A stretch of 64,000 nt of DNA from Melanocharis versteri (GCA_013397845.1 VZTG01002906.1:114980-178979); one strand, 5' to 3'. Numbered from the stretch's first letter, positions 24,310 to 36,262 are shown. Translations and numbers: made by a program. Notes: a model not told the origin generated them from the sequence alone.

Positions 24310-24530
24310 TCCCCAGGAACGGCGCCGAGGGAAGGCGGGGTAAGGGCGAGCAAACCCCGGGAGCGGCCCCGCGGAGCCCCGGGCAGCTCCGCCCGCACAC
24401 GCGGGGCCCCGGGCAGCTCCCCCCTCGGCCCGAGCTGGGGGTCCTGCTGCCCTCCGCCCGAGCTGGGGGTCCTGCTGCCCTCGGCCCGAGCCGGGGCCCC
24501 GCGGCCGTGACCCAGCGCCCGGGAGGGGCC
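24310..24530. other. GC-rich, CpG-dense islet inside the KCNB1 3' UTR (islet 1)
   Basis: The sequence changes sharply from AT-rich UTR to a block dense in CpG and GGGCCC-type words. It includes two tandem copies and a partial third of a 29-base unit around CCCGAGCTGGGGGTCCTGCT (about 24434-24500). It is not coding on the KCNB1 strand. It could be a CpG island with its own activity, a GC-biased tandem repeat, or a structured UTR element; the sequence does not decide among them. Confidence 0.6.
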
Positions 24531-24590
24531 AGCTGAGCTGAGCTGAGCAGAGCAGAGCTGAGCTGAGCTGAGCAGAGCAGAGCTGAGCAG
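24531..24590. repeat. Pentamer repeat AGCTG/AGCAG with 25-bp higher-order unit
   Basis: Twelve pentamers follow a regular pattern: three AGCTG, then two AGCAG, the whole repeated, then AGCTG and AGCAG. The pattern gives a 25-bp higher-order repeat present about 2.4 times. It directly abuts GC islet 1. Confidence 0.95.
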
Positions 24591-25246
24591 TCACTGCTCC
24601 GCGGGCACAGCTCCGTGCCAAGGGACACCTGGCAAAGCCATCCTCACAAGCCACGCTAGCTCCTAAACAGGAATGTGCTTATTGCTTTTGTCCGTACATG
24701 CTGCATTCACTATTACGGGTTACAGACAGTGCTGCACGGCCGGGACGGACACACGGCTACATTCAGGACTAACCAACACTTGTTTTTCACAATAGGAAGG
24801 AACAAAATGCAGTGGACTCGAGTGGCTTCGGGGGGTCTTCCTCCCACGTGTGCCCCTCTGCTCCCACGTCCCGTGTCTCAGCTCATCCCCGGACCCGCTG
24901 CCTGCAGATTGCTACACACCCCGGCAGGACCTCAGGGACAGGTCAGGAAACGCTCACTGACAGAGTTATTTACAACTGAGTTTTACAGTAGAAACAGAGA
25001 ACAACAGAAAAGGTTACCATCACAGTTACCACAGGACAAGTTGTGACTTGCTACAGGCGTGTAACAAATCACAGTCACAACAAGAGGCACAAATTAAAGT
25101 AGTGCTTGGTTAAAGTGCTTGATTGTTACACTCTGCTATCCTACTCCAGCATTGCAACAACGACAACAAAAAGTCAACGTAAAGTGCTTTTCCCCCCCCA
25201 GATTAAAAACCAAAGACAAATTATTTCCTACACAATTCGACATAAC

Positions 25247-25252
25247 TTTATT
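25247..25252 (-). terminator. KCNB1: Candidate proximal poly(A) signal of KCNB1
   Basis: On the minus strand TTTCAATAAAG is followed within about 40 bases by TTTGTCTTTGGTTTTT, a strong U/GU-rich element. It would give a UTR of about 1.2 kb. Confidence 0.4.
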
Positions 25253-25384
25253 GAAACAATAGTATTTTAAAAACCTAGGCTGGTGGCTGCTAGTTCTGTT
25301 CACTTAAAATGGTCAGATCTCTTTTTTTTTTTTCCTCTTTTTTTCTCGTTTCATTTAAAAATGACTGGATGTTATTAAAACGTC

Positions 25385-25785
25385 AGGCCTGATTGTCCTG
25401 CCTCTCGCAGCTGCTTGGTGCCGCGGCCCTGCAGGAGCCTCTCCTGCCCGACCTGCTGGCGAGAGGGAGCACAGCCAGGCCTGGGACGGGTCACCAACGA
25501 ATCCCTCTTTTTGCATATTTATGTAACACTTGCATATCTTTCACTGCGCTGCTTGGGCGCAAAAAGCTTCGGCCCGTCCTGCTCCCTGCTGCGCCCCGGG
25601 CCCGGCAGAGCCGCGGGGCGGCACGGGCAGGGCGCACGGCCCCGTCCCGCTGCGGCCCCGCTCTGCCCCGGCTGCACGGGCTCTGCCTGCGGGGCCTCAG
25701 AGCCTCCTGCTTCTGCACGGCTCCTCCGACCTTCCCCGAGTGGGCCGCGCCGGCCCCGGGGCAGGGACCGGCTTTAGCAGAGGGT
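25385..25785. other. GC-rich, CpG-dense islet inside the KCNB1 3' UTR (islet 2)
   Basis: A second CpG-dense block lies about 0.7 kb behind the KCNB1 stop codon on the transcript strand, densest at 25580-25770. It is open in several frames on both strands, but the proteins are low-complexity Pro/Ala/Arg-rich and carry no motif. AT-rich UTR flanks it on both sides. Confidence 0.55.
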
Positions 25786-26476
25786 AAGTGCAAGTCTCAC
25801 TACGTCTTAGGGCATGTTTGGAATTAGGTACAAGTGGTGCAACTCACCCTGCTGACATTTCAAAAGAAAACATCAGGTCCTACAGGATATCAGATTGTTA
25901 AACACACAAAGAGCATTTTAAAAATTGGTTTCTCTAGACCATTATTTGTTTCAAATGCTTTTCACTTGGATTTTCCAATAATGCAAGTGTTCCCTGTTAC
26001 CTTTAGACATAATATCCATCAGAGAAAGCTGTAGATGGGGAACAGCTGCCCTGAAGCAGTGAGCATTGTGTTTTTGAAAGCTTTATACCAACCCCAGCAA
26101 TTTATTCCAGAGTTCAAATCTGGCTGCCTTGGCATCCTTTATGGAACTAATGCAAATCAGATGTTAATATTTCCAAAAGGAGCTCTAGCATTCAAGGGGA
26201 ATGGATGGATATTTGGTCACATTGGCTTCACTGGACAACATGAAAGGAGATCAATGTGTGATCATGATTTGCAACCATTTTTTTGACTGATGTGGGCAAT
26301 GTCTTTAGAGTTGTTTCAGAGAAGGACATTTTCACAAACCCACACTGGACCTCCCCCAGACTTTTAGAAACAGGCGGCTTGTTTCAGCCAAGTTCATGCC
26401 ATGCAGAAGCTCTTTTGTTTGTGTTGACTGTGAAGATATTCCTTTAAACTCTCAGTAAGTTCTTTCAGACCCCACC

Positions 26477-28498
26477 TCAGATGCTTTGATCATGTGTGTT
26501 AGCATGTCCTCCACTGCCTGGTAATACATGGACTTCTGGGGAAATGTGATTTTCTAGTCTGACAGTCTCTGGATTGCCCTGGGTTCTTCCAGTGATACCT
26601 TCCATAGAGTAAATGCAGTTCTGCCCTATCAGCTTAGGGGAGGTGGGTAAAGCAGCAGCTTCTAGATGGTTCTTCTCTGTTCTATAAACATGGTCCTTTT
26701 GCTTTAGATAGCCACTGTTTGCAATACTGTACTTGGGACTCACATTTCCAGGTGGACTTGAATCGTACATCAGCTGACCTTCATCATCAGTGTCAGCATC
26801 TATGTATTTGTGTATACCAGCATCATGGAAGTTGAAAGCTATGGCTCCCTGCGACTCGGGTGACTTTGGGGGGGTTCTCGCACTCGCAGTTGTGTAGATC
26901 GAGGTTTCTGGGCTCATGAGAGACCTGTCAGAGAGTAAGGAAGTATCTGTGGCAGCAGCAGCAGCTCCCCGGCTCTTGAGAGGGTCTGGATATGTTCTCA
27001 GTATATTTGATGCTGGTACTAACGTGCTGGTGTCCTCTTCCATGAAGTTGACTTTCAGAGATCTTAGTTTTAAAGGGTTACTGGCCTTTATGGAGCTTTT
27101 GGGGCTTTCAATGAAAAAAGCAGAACGGTGGCTGCTTTCAGAGCTCGGGTTCATTTCCACGTACCTGGCACCGCTCCCCTCCGGCCGGCTCTGCTCCTGG
27201 ATGACGTTGATGCCCCCCTTGCAGGGCAGGGCCGTGAGCGGGCTGTGCGAGAACCGCCCGGAGTCGGGGAACTCGGCCGCGCAGCTGATGAAGCTGTCGA
27301 TGCTGGACATGCTCCTCATGTCAATGATCCCGTCAGTGCGAGTTGCCAGCAGGGGCACCATGGGGCCAGGAAGGGTTTCCATTTCCAGCTCTTCTTTTTG
27401 CTTCCCAGCTTGACTCAACTCCTTAGTGTTAAGGTTTGGCTGGGACTGAGTCTTTGCCATTTTGTTGTACATGTCCTCGAGCTGTTGGACATTCAGGTGT
27501 TGGGGACTTGAAGATGACCTGGCTTTTTCTGGGGATCCTTGTTCCTTAGTTTCAAAAGATTTACTAGAACTAGTTTCAGAGAGTGTTCTCTTGGTCCATT
27601 TCCATTTGCTTGGAGATAAATGATTGTCCTGAACTTTATCCTTTTTGGCTATGCTTTCTCCGTTCTTTTCAACCACAATGTCCATGAGTTCTATGCTACG
27701 GGCAAATGCATCCTTCATGTTCATGGAAACAATGCTGCCATTCCTCTTTGCTCTTTCAAGAGCTTCCCTGCGCTTAATGGCTTTCTCCTGCCTCTTCTGC
27801 TCTTTGTAAAACTCGGAGAAGTTATTGACAATAATTGGGATGGGAAGAGCTATCACCAGTACACCAGCAATGCAGCACAGTCCTCCTACTATTTTACCCA
27901 AAAGAGTTTTGGGGTAAATGTCTCCATAACCTACTGTTGTCATGGTGATTGTTGCCCACCAGAAAGAAGCTGGGATGCTCTTGAATTTTGTATCATCCTC
28001 ATCCTTTTCTGCAAAAAACACTAAACTGGAGAAGATCATAATGCCCATAGCCAAAAACAAGATGAGTAATCCAAGTTCATTGTAACTCCTCCTCAGTGTA
28101 AACCCCAAGGACTGTAAACCCGTTGAGTGCCGGGCGAGTTTTAGAATCCGGAGTATCCTCATAATCCGAAATATTTGGACCACTCTTCGTACATTTTGGA
28201 ACTGAAGTACACTTTTATTGGATTCTGTGAGGAAGATGGTGACATAGTAGGGTAAGATAGCCAGCAAATCTATAGCATTCAGTGGGCCTTTGAAAAACTT
28301 CCATTTCTTAGGTGAGGAGAGGAACCGCAGGAGGTATTCCATTGTGAACCACGCAATGCACACCGCTTCCACGTGGGCCAGCTGTGGGTTATCTGTGGTC
28401 TGCCCAAATTCATCCACGCCTTGTAGTTCAGGAAGTGTATTAAGGGACAAGGCAATTGTAGATAGTACAATAAACATGATGGAAATGATTGCCAAAAT
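26477..28498 (-). CDS. KCNB1: KCNB1 (Kv2.1 potassium channel), last coding exon
   Basis: This exon encodes the final 673 residues of the delayed-rectifier channel Kv2.1, which sets repolarisation in neurons and forms clusters at contacts between plasma membrane and endoplasmic reticulum. The acceptor on the minus strand is TTTCCTTTCCAG just above 28498, and the first codon is Ile of the S1 helix. Visible in order, numbering from the next codon: S1 (1-20), S2 (42-60), S3 (75-90), S4 with regular arginines (RVVQIFRIMRILRILKLAR, 104-122), S5 (142-161), pore with TVGYGD (187-192), S6 with the PIP hinge (218-220), and a long cytoplasmic tail. The tail has the clustering motif SSIDSFISCAAEFPDSGRFSH (397-417; the phospho-FFAT core that binds VAP proteins) and ends in DQSI. 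Its length is close to that of the human exon and no break is seen. Kv2.2 is excluded by the tail sequence. Exon 1, with the T1 domain, lies beyond the right edge. Confidence 0.98.
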   Translation of the reverse strand: MLAIISIMFIVLSTIALSLNTLPELQGVDEFGQTTDNPQLAHVEAVCIAWFTMEYLLRFLSSPKKWKFFKGPLNAIDLLAILPYYVTIFLTESNKSVLQFQNVRRVVQIFRIMRILRILKLARHSTGLQSLGFTLRRSYNELGLLILFLAMGIMIFSSLVFFAEKDEDDTKFKSIPASFWWATITMTTVGYGDIYPKTLLGKIVGGLCCIAGVLVIALPIPIIVNNFSEFYKEQKRQEKAIKRREALERAKRNGSIVSMNMKDAFARSIELMDIVVEKNGESIAKKDKVQDNHLSPSKWKWTKRTLSETSSSKSFETKEQGSPEKARSSSSPQHLNVQQLEDMYNKMAKTQSQPNLNTKELSQAGKQKEELEMETLPGPMVPLLATRTDGIIDMRSMSSIDSFISCAAEFPDSGRFSHSPLTALPCKGGINVIQEQSRPEGSGARYVEMNPSSESSHRSAFFIESPKSSIKASNPLKLRSLKVNFMEEDTSTLVPASNILRTYPDPLKSRGAAAAATDTSLLSDRSLMSPETSIYTTASARTPPKSPESQGAIAFNFHDAGIHKYIDADTDDEGQLMYDSSPPGNVSPKYSIANSGYLKQKDHVYRTEKNHLEAAALPTSPKLIGQNCIYSMEGITGRTQGNPETVRLENHISPEVHVLPGSGGHANTHDQSI

Positions 28499-31400
28499 CT
28501 GGAAAGGAAAGAGAAAACAGTGAGTTAATCTTGGAATACATGACGCTGTCTCTCACTGCCGTTAACACGTGGCTGTATTTTCACTCATGCGTTGCAAGAC
28601 CCATTTTGCTCAGTACACAGAAGCTGGATAACCAATGCATCCTGAGCTGAGTTTATTTTGGAAGCTGCTTTAGCTATGGCAGATGCATAAAGGAGGTAAA
28701 ACATCTACTTCAACTCCTGTGCTTTCATCTCTATGTAGTCAAGGAACACGTAAGGAACAGCTAGGACGCCAGGAGGGCTGTGAAGCAGTTCACAGCAGGA
28801 GCTTTTGATTAACTACTAATTAGGTGCCCAACAAGGCCCATCTGGACAACAAGATCTGAAGTTTAAGCAAGAAGGAATGCAATTGTGAATACATGATTCG
28901 ATCAGAGCGATGTCCTCCATTTAATGAATGGTTACTGCTGTAATTTGGGGTGCTGATAGCTAATTACAGAGATGTGTGTAAAATTCTACTACACAAGCAT
29001 ACAAATAATACACTCTTGTTTAATGACTCATCTCTAATTTGATTCTTGATGGTTGTGAAAAACATGAAAACTTCACCAAGCTTTGTAAGCTGTTTTGAGT
29101 TTTCTGGAGGAGGGAGCAAGCATCTGAGCAAACCAAATTGGACAATACTGAGACAGCCAAGGCAGGGCAGCTCCAGCCACTGGAGACCTCACACATCTCA
29201 AACTCAAGAGAATAAAACGTAAGTCAAGTGTCTCACGGTGAAGTGTGGGGAAATTTAGATGTTAATTAATTCTGCACGGTAGCTTGTTTCAAAAGGCCAT
29301 CTCCTGGAGACCAGGCACTACCCCTGAGAAGCAGAGAGCCTGATTTTCTTTCCTAGAAGGCTCTTTTGCTGATTTTGATGTCATTTCTTTGTTTACAACC
29401 CACCATTTCTGAAGGTGTTTGGGATGTTTGCAGTGGTAATTTCAATTAGTTTTCCTTGGCTTTATCTCTGCCACTATATACAGAGGGGCTTATTTGTAGG
29501 CTTAGATGTATGTACCTGTTGGGTTTTATCTCCTTCACTTTCAGTGTAAATATTAACGCTCCATCTTTATTCAGTGAATGGCATCCAGCAGCAGTAATTG
29601 GTGTCAAACCTTCTGTTTCCTTTGATATACCTTCCTGCTTTGAAGATCAAGGCAATGCCAGATGAATATAAATAAATAAACTGGGAGATCTAAGGGTAAA
29701 ATTTGATTTTGGTTTAGGAGATTTAGCCACGAAGCTAAGCAATAAACAGAGACAGACGTTTATCATTTCTCCCACAAGTTGCAGCAAGATGTCACTTGTG
29801 CTCCCAAGATACAGATTTTCCCCCTTACTTATCTACTGCAGCCACGTCTTTGGGAATCTTCTCAGGCTAAGAAAAACTTCTAAATATGAGCTGATTGTCC
29901 TCAGGTATTCAAGGCACTTTTCAATTGGAAAGTACATAAAACTGAGATGGAGTATCTCCAGCAGGGTTTAGAAGATCCTTCTGCTTCTGTAAGAGATACC
30001 TTGTCCTGGTAGCATCCACCATCCACTAAAAGCCACCCAAGGAGCAGCTGTGCACAGAACACTGGATCCAGCTGCTGCTGTCAGGCTTTAGCACTGTGCA
30101 GGGCTCTGTCCCAAAGTATTTACAGTCTGGGATTTCAGATTATAGAAATCACCATCTGTCTCTCTAATAAGGTTTCCCATCTTGGCTGTACTGAACCTCT
30201 AGCTTGGCAGCTCTTATATTTTCCACTGTCAGTAATGAGAGGCAGAAAGCTGAAGGGAAGATGTTTACACTCCCAGGGAAGCCTCCAGGGATGCTCTGCC
30301 TCACAGGCAGTCTTTTCATCCCATTCCTGGCCTTTCCTCCTCCCTTTACTCTTCCAGGTTCACTTCTCTTTAACAAGAAAAGCCAATGGGACCAATCTGG
30401 ACTTGAGCAGAAACAATCCCTCTGCAGTGCACGAGGTTCCAGCTCTAATGAAACTGGAAATCTTTTTTCCCGTCACTGTAAAAAAGCACCTGCAGTCCCT
30501 GTTCCAGAGCACTGACCCCAGATCTCGCTGCTTCTCCAGCTGCTCACGGCTGCATGAAGTGGAAGGAAGCATGGGAGAGGGTCTCCTCCTGTGGCACTGA
30601 TCTCCATGATTCCTTAAAAGGCATGAAACATGGCCTTGTGCTTGTGAGAACTTTGGATGGGCAATCAAAGAGCTGAGGTTGAACAGGCTCAGGCACAGAA
30701 AGGTCCCTAGAGCTCAGGCTTGGACTGGCAGAAGGAACAGGGATGGGAAAGTTCAGCATCAGAGGCCTGTTAGATTTTGTGAGTGCTGCTGAAATGTCCA
30801 TGTTCCCACTTATGGAGCAAGCTGTTCCTCTCCCAGGTCTGGCTGCTGGCCTACCTGGCATATGTGGGCTGGTTATTGGGGTCGGGGAAGGCACTTCCAG
30901 CATCCCTGCAGGAGCATCCAGAGTTTCTGACTTGGATGCCCATGTTTGTATAGGTCCTATAAAATGCGTCACTAAAACTGGGGAAGCTTGCAGCCTAAAA
31001 TTTAAAAGCACAGGAAAAAAACTGGAGTCGCAAATAGCTAAAATGAATGACATGAGGACACATTTGTGACACAGGCAGGTGCAGGAGTTCCTGTACTGTG
31101 GAGCCACAGCTCCGACAGCTGTTCTCCACTGTCCTCACGTTGGCTCCATGGGAGCTGAAGACAGGAGCCCTGGCAGACCAGGTTGGACTGGGCAGGCATC
31201 CTCAGCACAGCAGCACAGACACTCCTTCAGCTGCTTGTAAAGCTGACAGGGTTTAAGACTGGTTTGTCCCCACACAACTTTCAGACCATTTCCACTAACA
31301 GCTTGCACAAGAGAAGAGCCCTCTGCAATCGCCTTCCTCTTTGCTTCTGTATTTACTCTCGCATTTCACCTGTAGCAATCCACCATAAATTGTGGAAATC

Positions 31401-34400
31401 CCCTCAGGTACTTTGCAAGGTTACTTGCAGAAGGTATTGGAAGGGCTCCTAATGATGGCCCTGGCTTGTGGTGTAAGTCTCAGTACATATGGGCAGGATT
31501 TCAGGAAAAAACTCCTCCTCCACTAAATCGGCCGTTTCACAAAGGTTTTTATGGAGCGAATCTCTGGATTACTGCTATGGTTCCTTTGTGCAAGCTAAAT
31601 AACCCAAGGACAGGCAGGGCAGGGTTTTGGATGAATTTAAAACAGTTGCCTCGAAGTGATTAGCATGATTGTACATACATGCTCGTTATTACACATGCAA
31701 ATGAGACAAGCAAACTGATTTTGGGGGCAAGTGTAGCAACTGCTGTTTCCTGAGGCAAGATGGATGTGCCATGCTTGCAAGCCTTTAATCCCCACCTCCT
31801 CCAAAATCCCCCCAAAACTAGGCAGGCCACCTCTACCTGGCACCTTTCAGGAAATAACCACCTGCCCTGGGCCTGATCCTGCTTGCTGGGTGAGGCTGGC
31901 CCCAGAGGTTCCTCCTTTGTGATGGCAAGGTCTGTGCTCATCCCTGGGGGAAGAGGGCTCCTGCCTGCTCCCAAGTTTCCCATCTCTCTCTGCAGCAGCA
32001 GTTTGTGTGTTCACCCCGCAGGTGGCACAGAGAGGGGTGAGGAGCAGGGACTAACCCGGCATTGAGCTTTGGTGATATTTATTGCTTGGTTATTTTCTTT
32101 GCACTGCTAAAGACCTTAGCTGAGATAAAGGCATAAGACAGGAGACTTTCAAGGCCATTAAAATTTATGAGAACTGGCTGTCCCAATCCCATAGATGGCT
32201 CTAAAATCTCAGGGTAAGCATCCGAGATCTCTCTGCTCGTGGCAACATGCCCTATACTTTTTCTGTCTTCATACTCAGTAATGAAGCTGATATAGCAAGG
32301 AGAAGGGGTGGTGTGTGGGAGAGAGTAGGAGGGTGTTTGAATATAGATTCGATATTCTTGGAAATACGATGAGGAAATTGTTATGTAATCAAGAAGTTCA
32401 ATAATGATTTTGTCTAATGTGCTTTTTTAGCTCCATCAAGGCCTGCAGAATAAATCTGGCATCAGGACCAGGTTTCATTCATACGCTCCATTTACTAAGG
32501 GATTTTTCCTGCAGCCCCTCTGCTTTCCCAAGCTACAGAACACTTTGAGTCAGACTGTCCAGCTCCATCCTGCCACGCCTATGCCAGCCCCTGTCTCCCC
32601 AGGCTCTGAGAAACAGAGAGCACAGTGTATTTTGAGCAATACCCCACGTGCTGCACAGTGCAGAAACAGATGGAGAGTTCCTTAATCTCCTCCCCACTTG
32701 ATTCTGCACAGGAATAACATCTCCTGCTCACAGCAGCTATACATGTCTGTGGTATTTATTGGCAGGGACTTGTTTTAGGAAACATCTCTTCACTAGAAAA
32801 TGCCTATTTTTTCATAAACTGAAAGAGTCTGCAGAACACAGTCACTTCTGAAGTCAAGATTCTGACCACTGGGCTTGCAGGATGTTTTTTTCTAGAAAAT
32901 GCTGAGGCCATAATGAAAGGTAACACTTGCTTCTTGCATCATGGCAAGTTGAGGTCAAAGTGGGAGATATGGTTGCAGGGGAAGTACAGAGAACCTTTAA
33001 TCCGCTTTTTTCACGTGGAAGGATGTTAAGACGCAATGTAAGACCTTGAATCTCCAAACCCCTTAGGTCCTACTGGTTCCTGTGGAGTATAAACCTCTGC
33101 TTAGGAGTTTTCCCTGACCTAGCACTTTCCACGTCACTTCTGGGCGCTGCCCCACGGGGTCCTGGGGAGCCCTCTGCTCCAGGGGCTCTGTGCTCTGGAG
33201 GGGCCCCTGCACACCCCAGCTCACCTCCCTGTGCCCCGGGACCGTGCAGACAGTCTGTGAGAACACAAACCCCTGCACTCCTCTGCAAGCACTCCTGCAC
33301 AGGATAACATCCATAAAAACAAAATCAAGATAGAGCCATTTATATTTTGCTCTGGAAACATATAAGATCTTAATTTTGACATTTGCCTGGAAAAGCCAAG
33401 ATTGAATAATGTTTAATTATTTGATTTCAATTATAGCTGTAATAAGTTTATCTGTTGAGAGAGTAAGTCTGTTTAGTTTAAAAGAGGATACAATGCTTCT
33501 GCTGATTCTATGTCAATGCTTTGTTTGCCTACAGGCACCCAGAGAGCTGCAGCTACAACCGCTGCTGACTAAGCTGCAGTGGGCAGAAAGTCGCCTTCAG
33601 GCATAGCTGGCTGTAAACTCTTTAATACTCTTAAGAACATGTTTAGTTGTCAGAGAGCTATCAAACCCCATTAAATGATAAATGGTGTCAGTCTTCTTTC
33701 AGAGCAAAGCCCAGATGCAAATGGTGCGCTGGAGAAGAAAATGATAGATGAATGAAAATACTGAAAAGGCAAACTTGAAAGACATACTCTGCCTTTAGAC
33801 ATCAGTGCAGTGACAGCTCTCAGGAGAGGATGAGAGGGAAGCATCTGTCCTATTTCTGCTGCTGCTAGCATAGAGGAAATCAAAGAAGAAAACCAATGAA
33901 TGCCACGTGGAGGCTGAAGTTTCCCGTTTTTCTCCCGGCCTTGCCTTGTGCCCAGGATGATGCAATCCCAGCAAGAAGCACTACTGGGAGACATCCAGCC
34001 CCGACAGCCCTGGACAGACCCAAACCACCTGCATGTCCCCCTGCACGTCCATGCAGACAAAGCTTGCTGCATCCTCCAGCCCGAGCCGGGCTCTCCCTCG
34101 AGAGTGCTGCTAGCGTCAGCCCCCTTTCCCAGCCTCTTGCTGACTCTGCTGTCTCCATCCTGCTCACACGTTCCCACCCCTCGTGCCGTGGATGCTGCTC
34201 TTGGAGCACAGAGGTTGGGATGGCAGTGTGGTGTTGCACAGCCTGGCCTCTGCCTGGAAGACACGGACCCAGGTGGAGGCTCCCCCCAGGCACAGAACAT
34301 CCCACCTGCTCTGTGTCCCTGCCCGCCAGCAGCTGCCACTGGGGCCAGGCTCCAGACCCCTCCCCAGACAAAACCTTCCCCCTGGCATGGGGCTCCCCTC

Positions 34401-34689
34401 TCAGCTGCATCTCCCAGTCCCACCAGCTGTCTTCCATTCAAGCAGACAGAGGTTTAGACTCAGAAAAAGCAAAAAATAAAGCAAAAACAGAACACTGCCT
34501 TCCACCTCAGCACTGGTGAGTGCTTGGGAACAGCTCTTCAAGATGCCTTTGGGATTTTACCCTGCACCAGGGAGAGACGATGCTCGTGATCGACTCCCAC
34601 CATGCAAAGCAGTCTGCTCAGCCTCAGACACTATTTACAGGGGATGCTGAGCTCGAAGTGTTGCTGTTTGCAGGAGTAGTTGTGGGAGG

Positions 34690-34875
34690 GTTTTTTTTTA
34701 ATGGTTAAATTCAATCAGGAATGTGCCAAGATAGCATGAAATCAACTAAATGTAATTAAGCAAAAACTATTAGCTTGATTGCTAAACCAGTCTTCCTCTC
34801 ATGAATATGCATGAAAATAATTGATATTAATTCTTTTCAAATCTGAGGCACATTAGTCCTGCATATTATAGTGTA
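34690..34875. promoter_or_regulatory. Candidate intronic enhancer-like block (POU/homeodomain-type sites)
   Basis: This is an AT-rich block free of repeats with TGTAATTAAG, ATGAATATGCATGAAAATAA and TTGATATTAATTC, words resembling POU and homeodomain sites. Blocks like this in introns of neuronal ion-channel genes are often conserved enhancers. The call rests on composition only. Confidence 0.2.
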
Positions 34876-35227
34876 GAATTTTTTTGAAGACTAAACCAGT
34901 TCCACTGCCGCTTTCTCACCAAAAGGCATAATTAGTCTTGCTGCAGGAAGATTTGCCGAGCCATTGATACCATCCTGAGTTGCCACATAGAGAGGAAATC
35001 AGAACAGAGCTCAAGTGATGTTTTGTCTGCAAAAAACAATGACCTGTTTAACATTTCTTCCAGAAATGTCTTAGGAAAAGTGGCAAATCCATTTACCAGC
35101 ATCAGCCACACTAATGACATTCTGAAGAGACAGGGAAGCCTGCAGGAGCAGTAAATCCCTGTAGACAGAAAGGCAGGGGCAATATTCTCTCCTGTTTAAT
35201 GTGCTTGACACCAGCACGGTCCAGTTG

Positions 35228-35262
35228 GCTGGGTGTCCAGGTGTCCAGGTGTCCAGGTGTCC
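35228..35262. repeat. Short tandem repeat, unit CAGGTGTC
   Basis: Four near-perfect copies of an 8-9 base unit (GGTGTCCA) lie in tandem inside KCNB1 intron 1. Confidence 0.85.
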
Positions 35263-36262
35263 CCAGACTGTTCCCGAGGGCTGACTTCAGCTCCCTGAGG
35301 CTGCTGCTGCCCCTGGGCTCCTGCTGCAGGTCATGGGGGCTTCTCCATTGGGTTCCAGAGGGATTTTTTTTTTTTAACTGATGCCTGGAATAAGGTCGTA
35401 AAATTTAGGTTGAGGTATTTCTTCTGCCTCACAAGCTCTCCTTGGGGTGACCAGGGTTTGCCTGGACACTCACAGCCTGAGGCAGGAGGAGCTTTGGTGG
35501 CATTTCTTGCACTGATGGGAAAACCTTGGGCTTACAAAAGGGATTTTAGCTGTTACCCTTGCAGTACCCTGCAAAGAAATTGAATATTAACATTCTTCCT
35601 TTTTTTCCAAAGAGACTTATGAAGCTTCTACAGGTGGTGGGAAACAGACTTGCAGGATCACTCCAAGCCCTCAGCACCTTCCCAGCTCTTGCTCTTTATT
35701 CTGCTAAATCCTTTTGCTTTCCTGTCAGCTTCTCAGCTCTCCATCATGCCCACACCCCTCCTCCTGTCTGGCAGGCAGACCTTGTGTCAGGCAGAGGACT
35801 TTGATGCAGGGACACATCCACACGAGTCCACCTTCCCCAGCCAGGGTTCCCGAGGCTTTTCTCTAGAGCAGAGCATGGAACCCTCGCTGGCAGCTTTGGC
35901 ACAAAGTGATTGAAGTGTTTTAATCTCAAGCACAGATGGTTCTTCCCTTTATAAGCACCAAACACTGGATTATATGTCACATATCTAATAAATAGCAACA
36001 ACTGTATACAAACTGTTTACAAAAGCAGCTAAAAACTAATCCTTGGCAACAAATCATTAATATTAGCATGGGGCCATAGCAAGTGGTAAGTAGAGCCAGT
36101 GGACAGCAAATCTGTGTGAACATAAAAGAAAAGGCTCTACACCAGCAGTCCAATAAGAGAGTTTGATCTTGCCTCACTATGAGAGTTTTGATTCATTCCA
36201 GCTGTAAATATAGAGGATGAAACAGAGGTGTGAAGATGTGTACTCGGTTCTTTGTTGAGGCA

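Larger units (their letters stand above)
18290..26476 (-). other. KCNB1: KCNB1 3' UTR (probable extent)
   Basis: The sequence downstream of the KCNB1 stop codon is mostly AT-rich and non-coding and carries many minus-strand poly(A) signals. Human KCNB1 has a very long 3' UTR of several kilobases, so an 8.2-kb UTR ending near 18290 is reasonable. The chosen end is the overlapping AATAAA pair at 18310-18319, the last strong signal before the TG minisatellite. Shorter forms could end at other signals, such as 25247-25252. Two GC-rich islets and several simple repeats lie inside. The extent is inferred, not observed. Confidence 0.5.

Noticed and set aside
26916..27511. Plus-strand frames of 165 and 127 codons
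   Set aside because: They lie antisense to the KCNB1 coding exon and are shadows of it.
33671..34519. Overlapping open frames of 256, 207, 185 and 169 codons on both strands
   Set aside because: Several frames on both strands are open at once, which reflects a GC-rich region poor in stop codons. No motif, no family resemblance.
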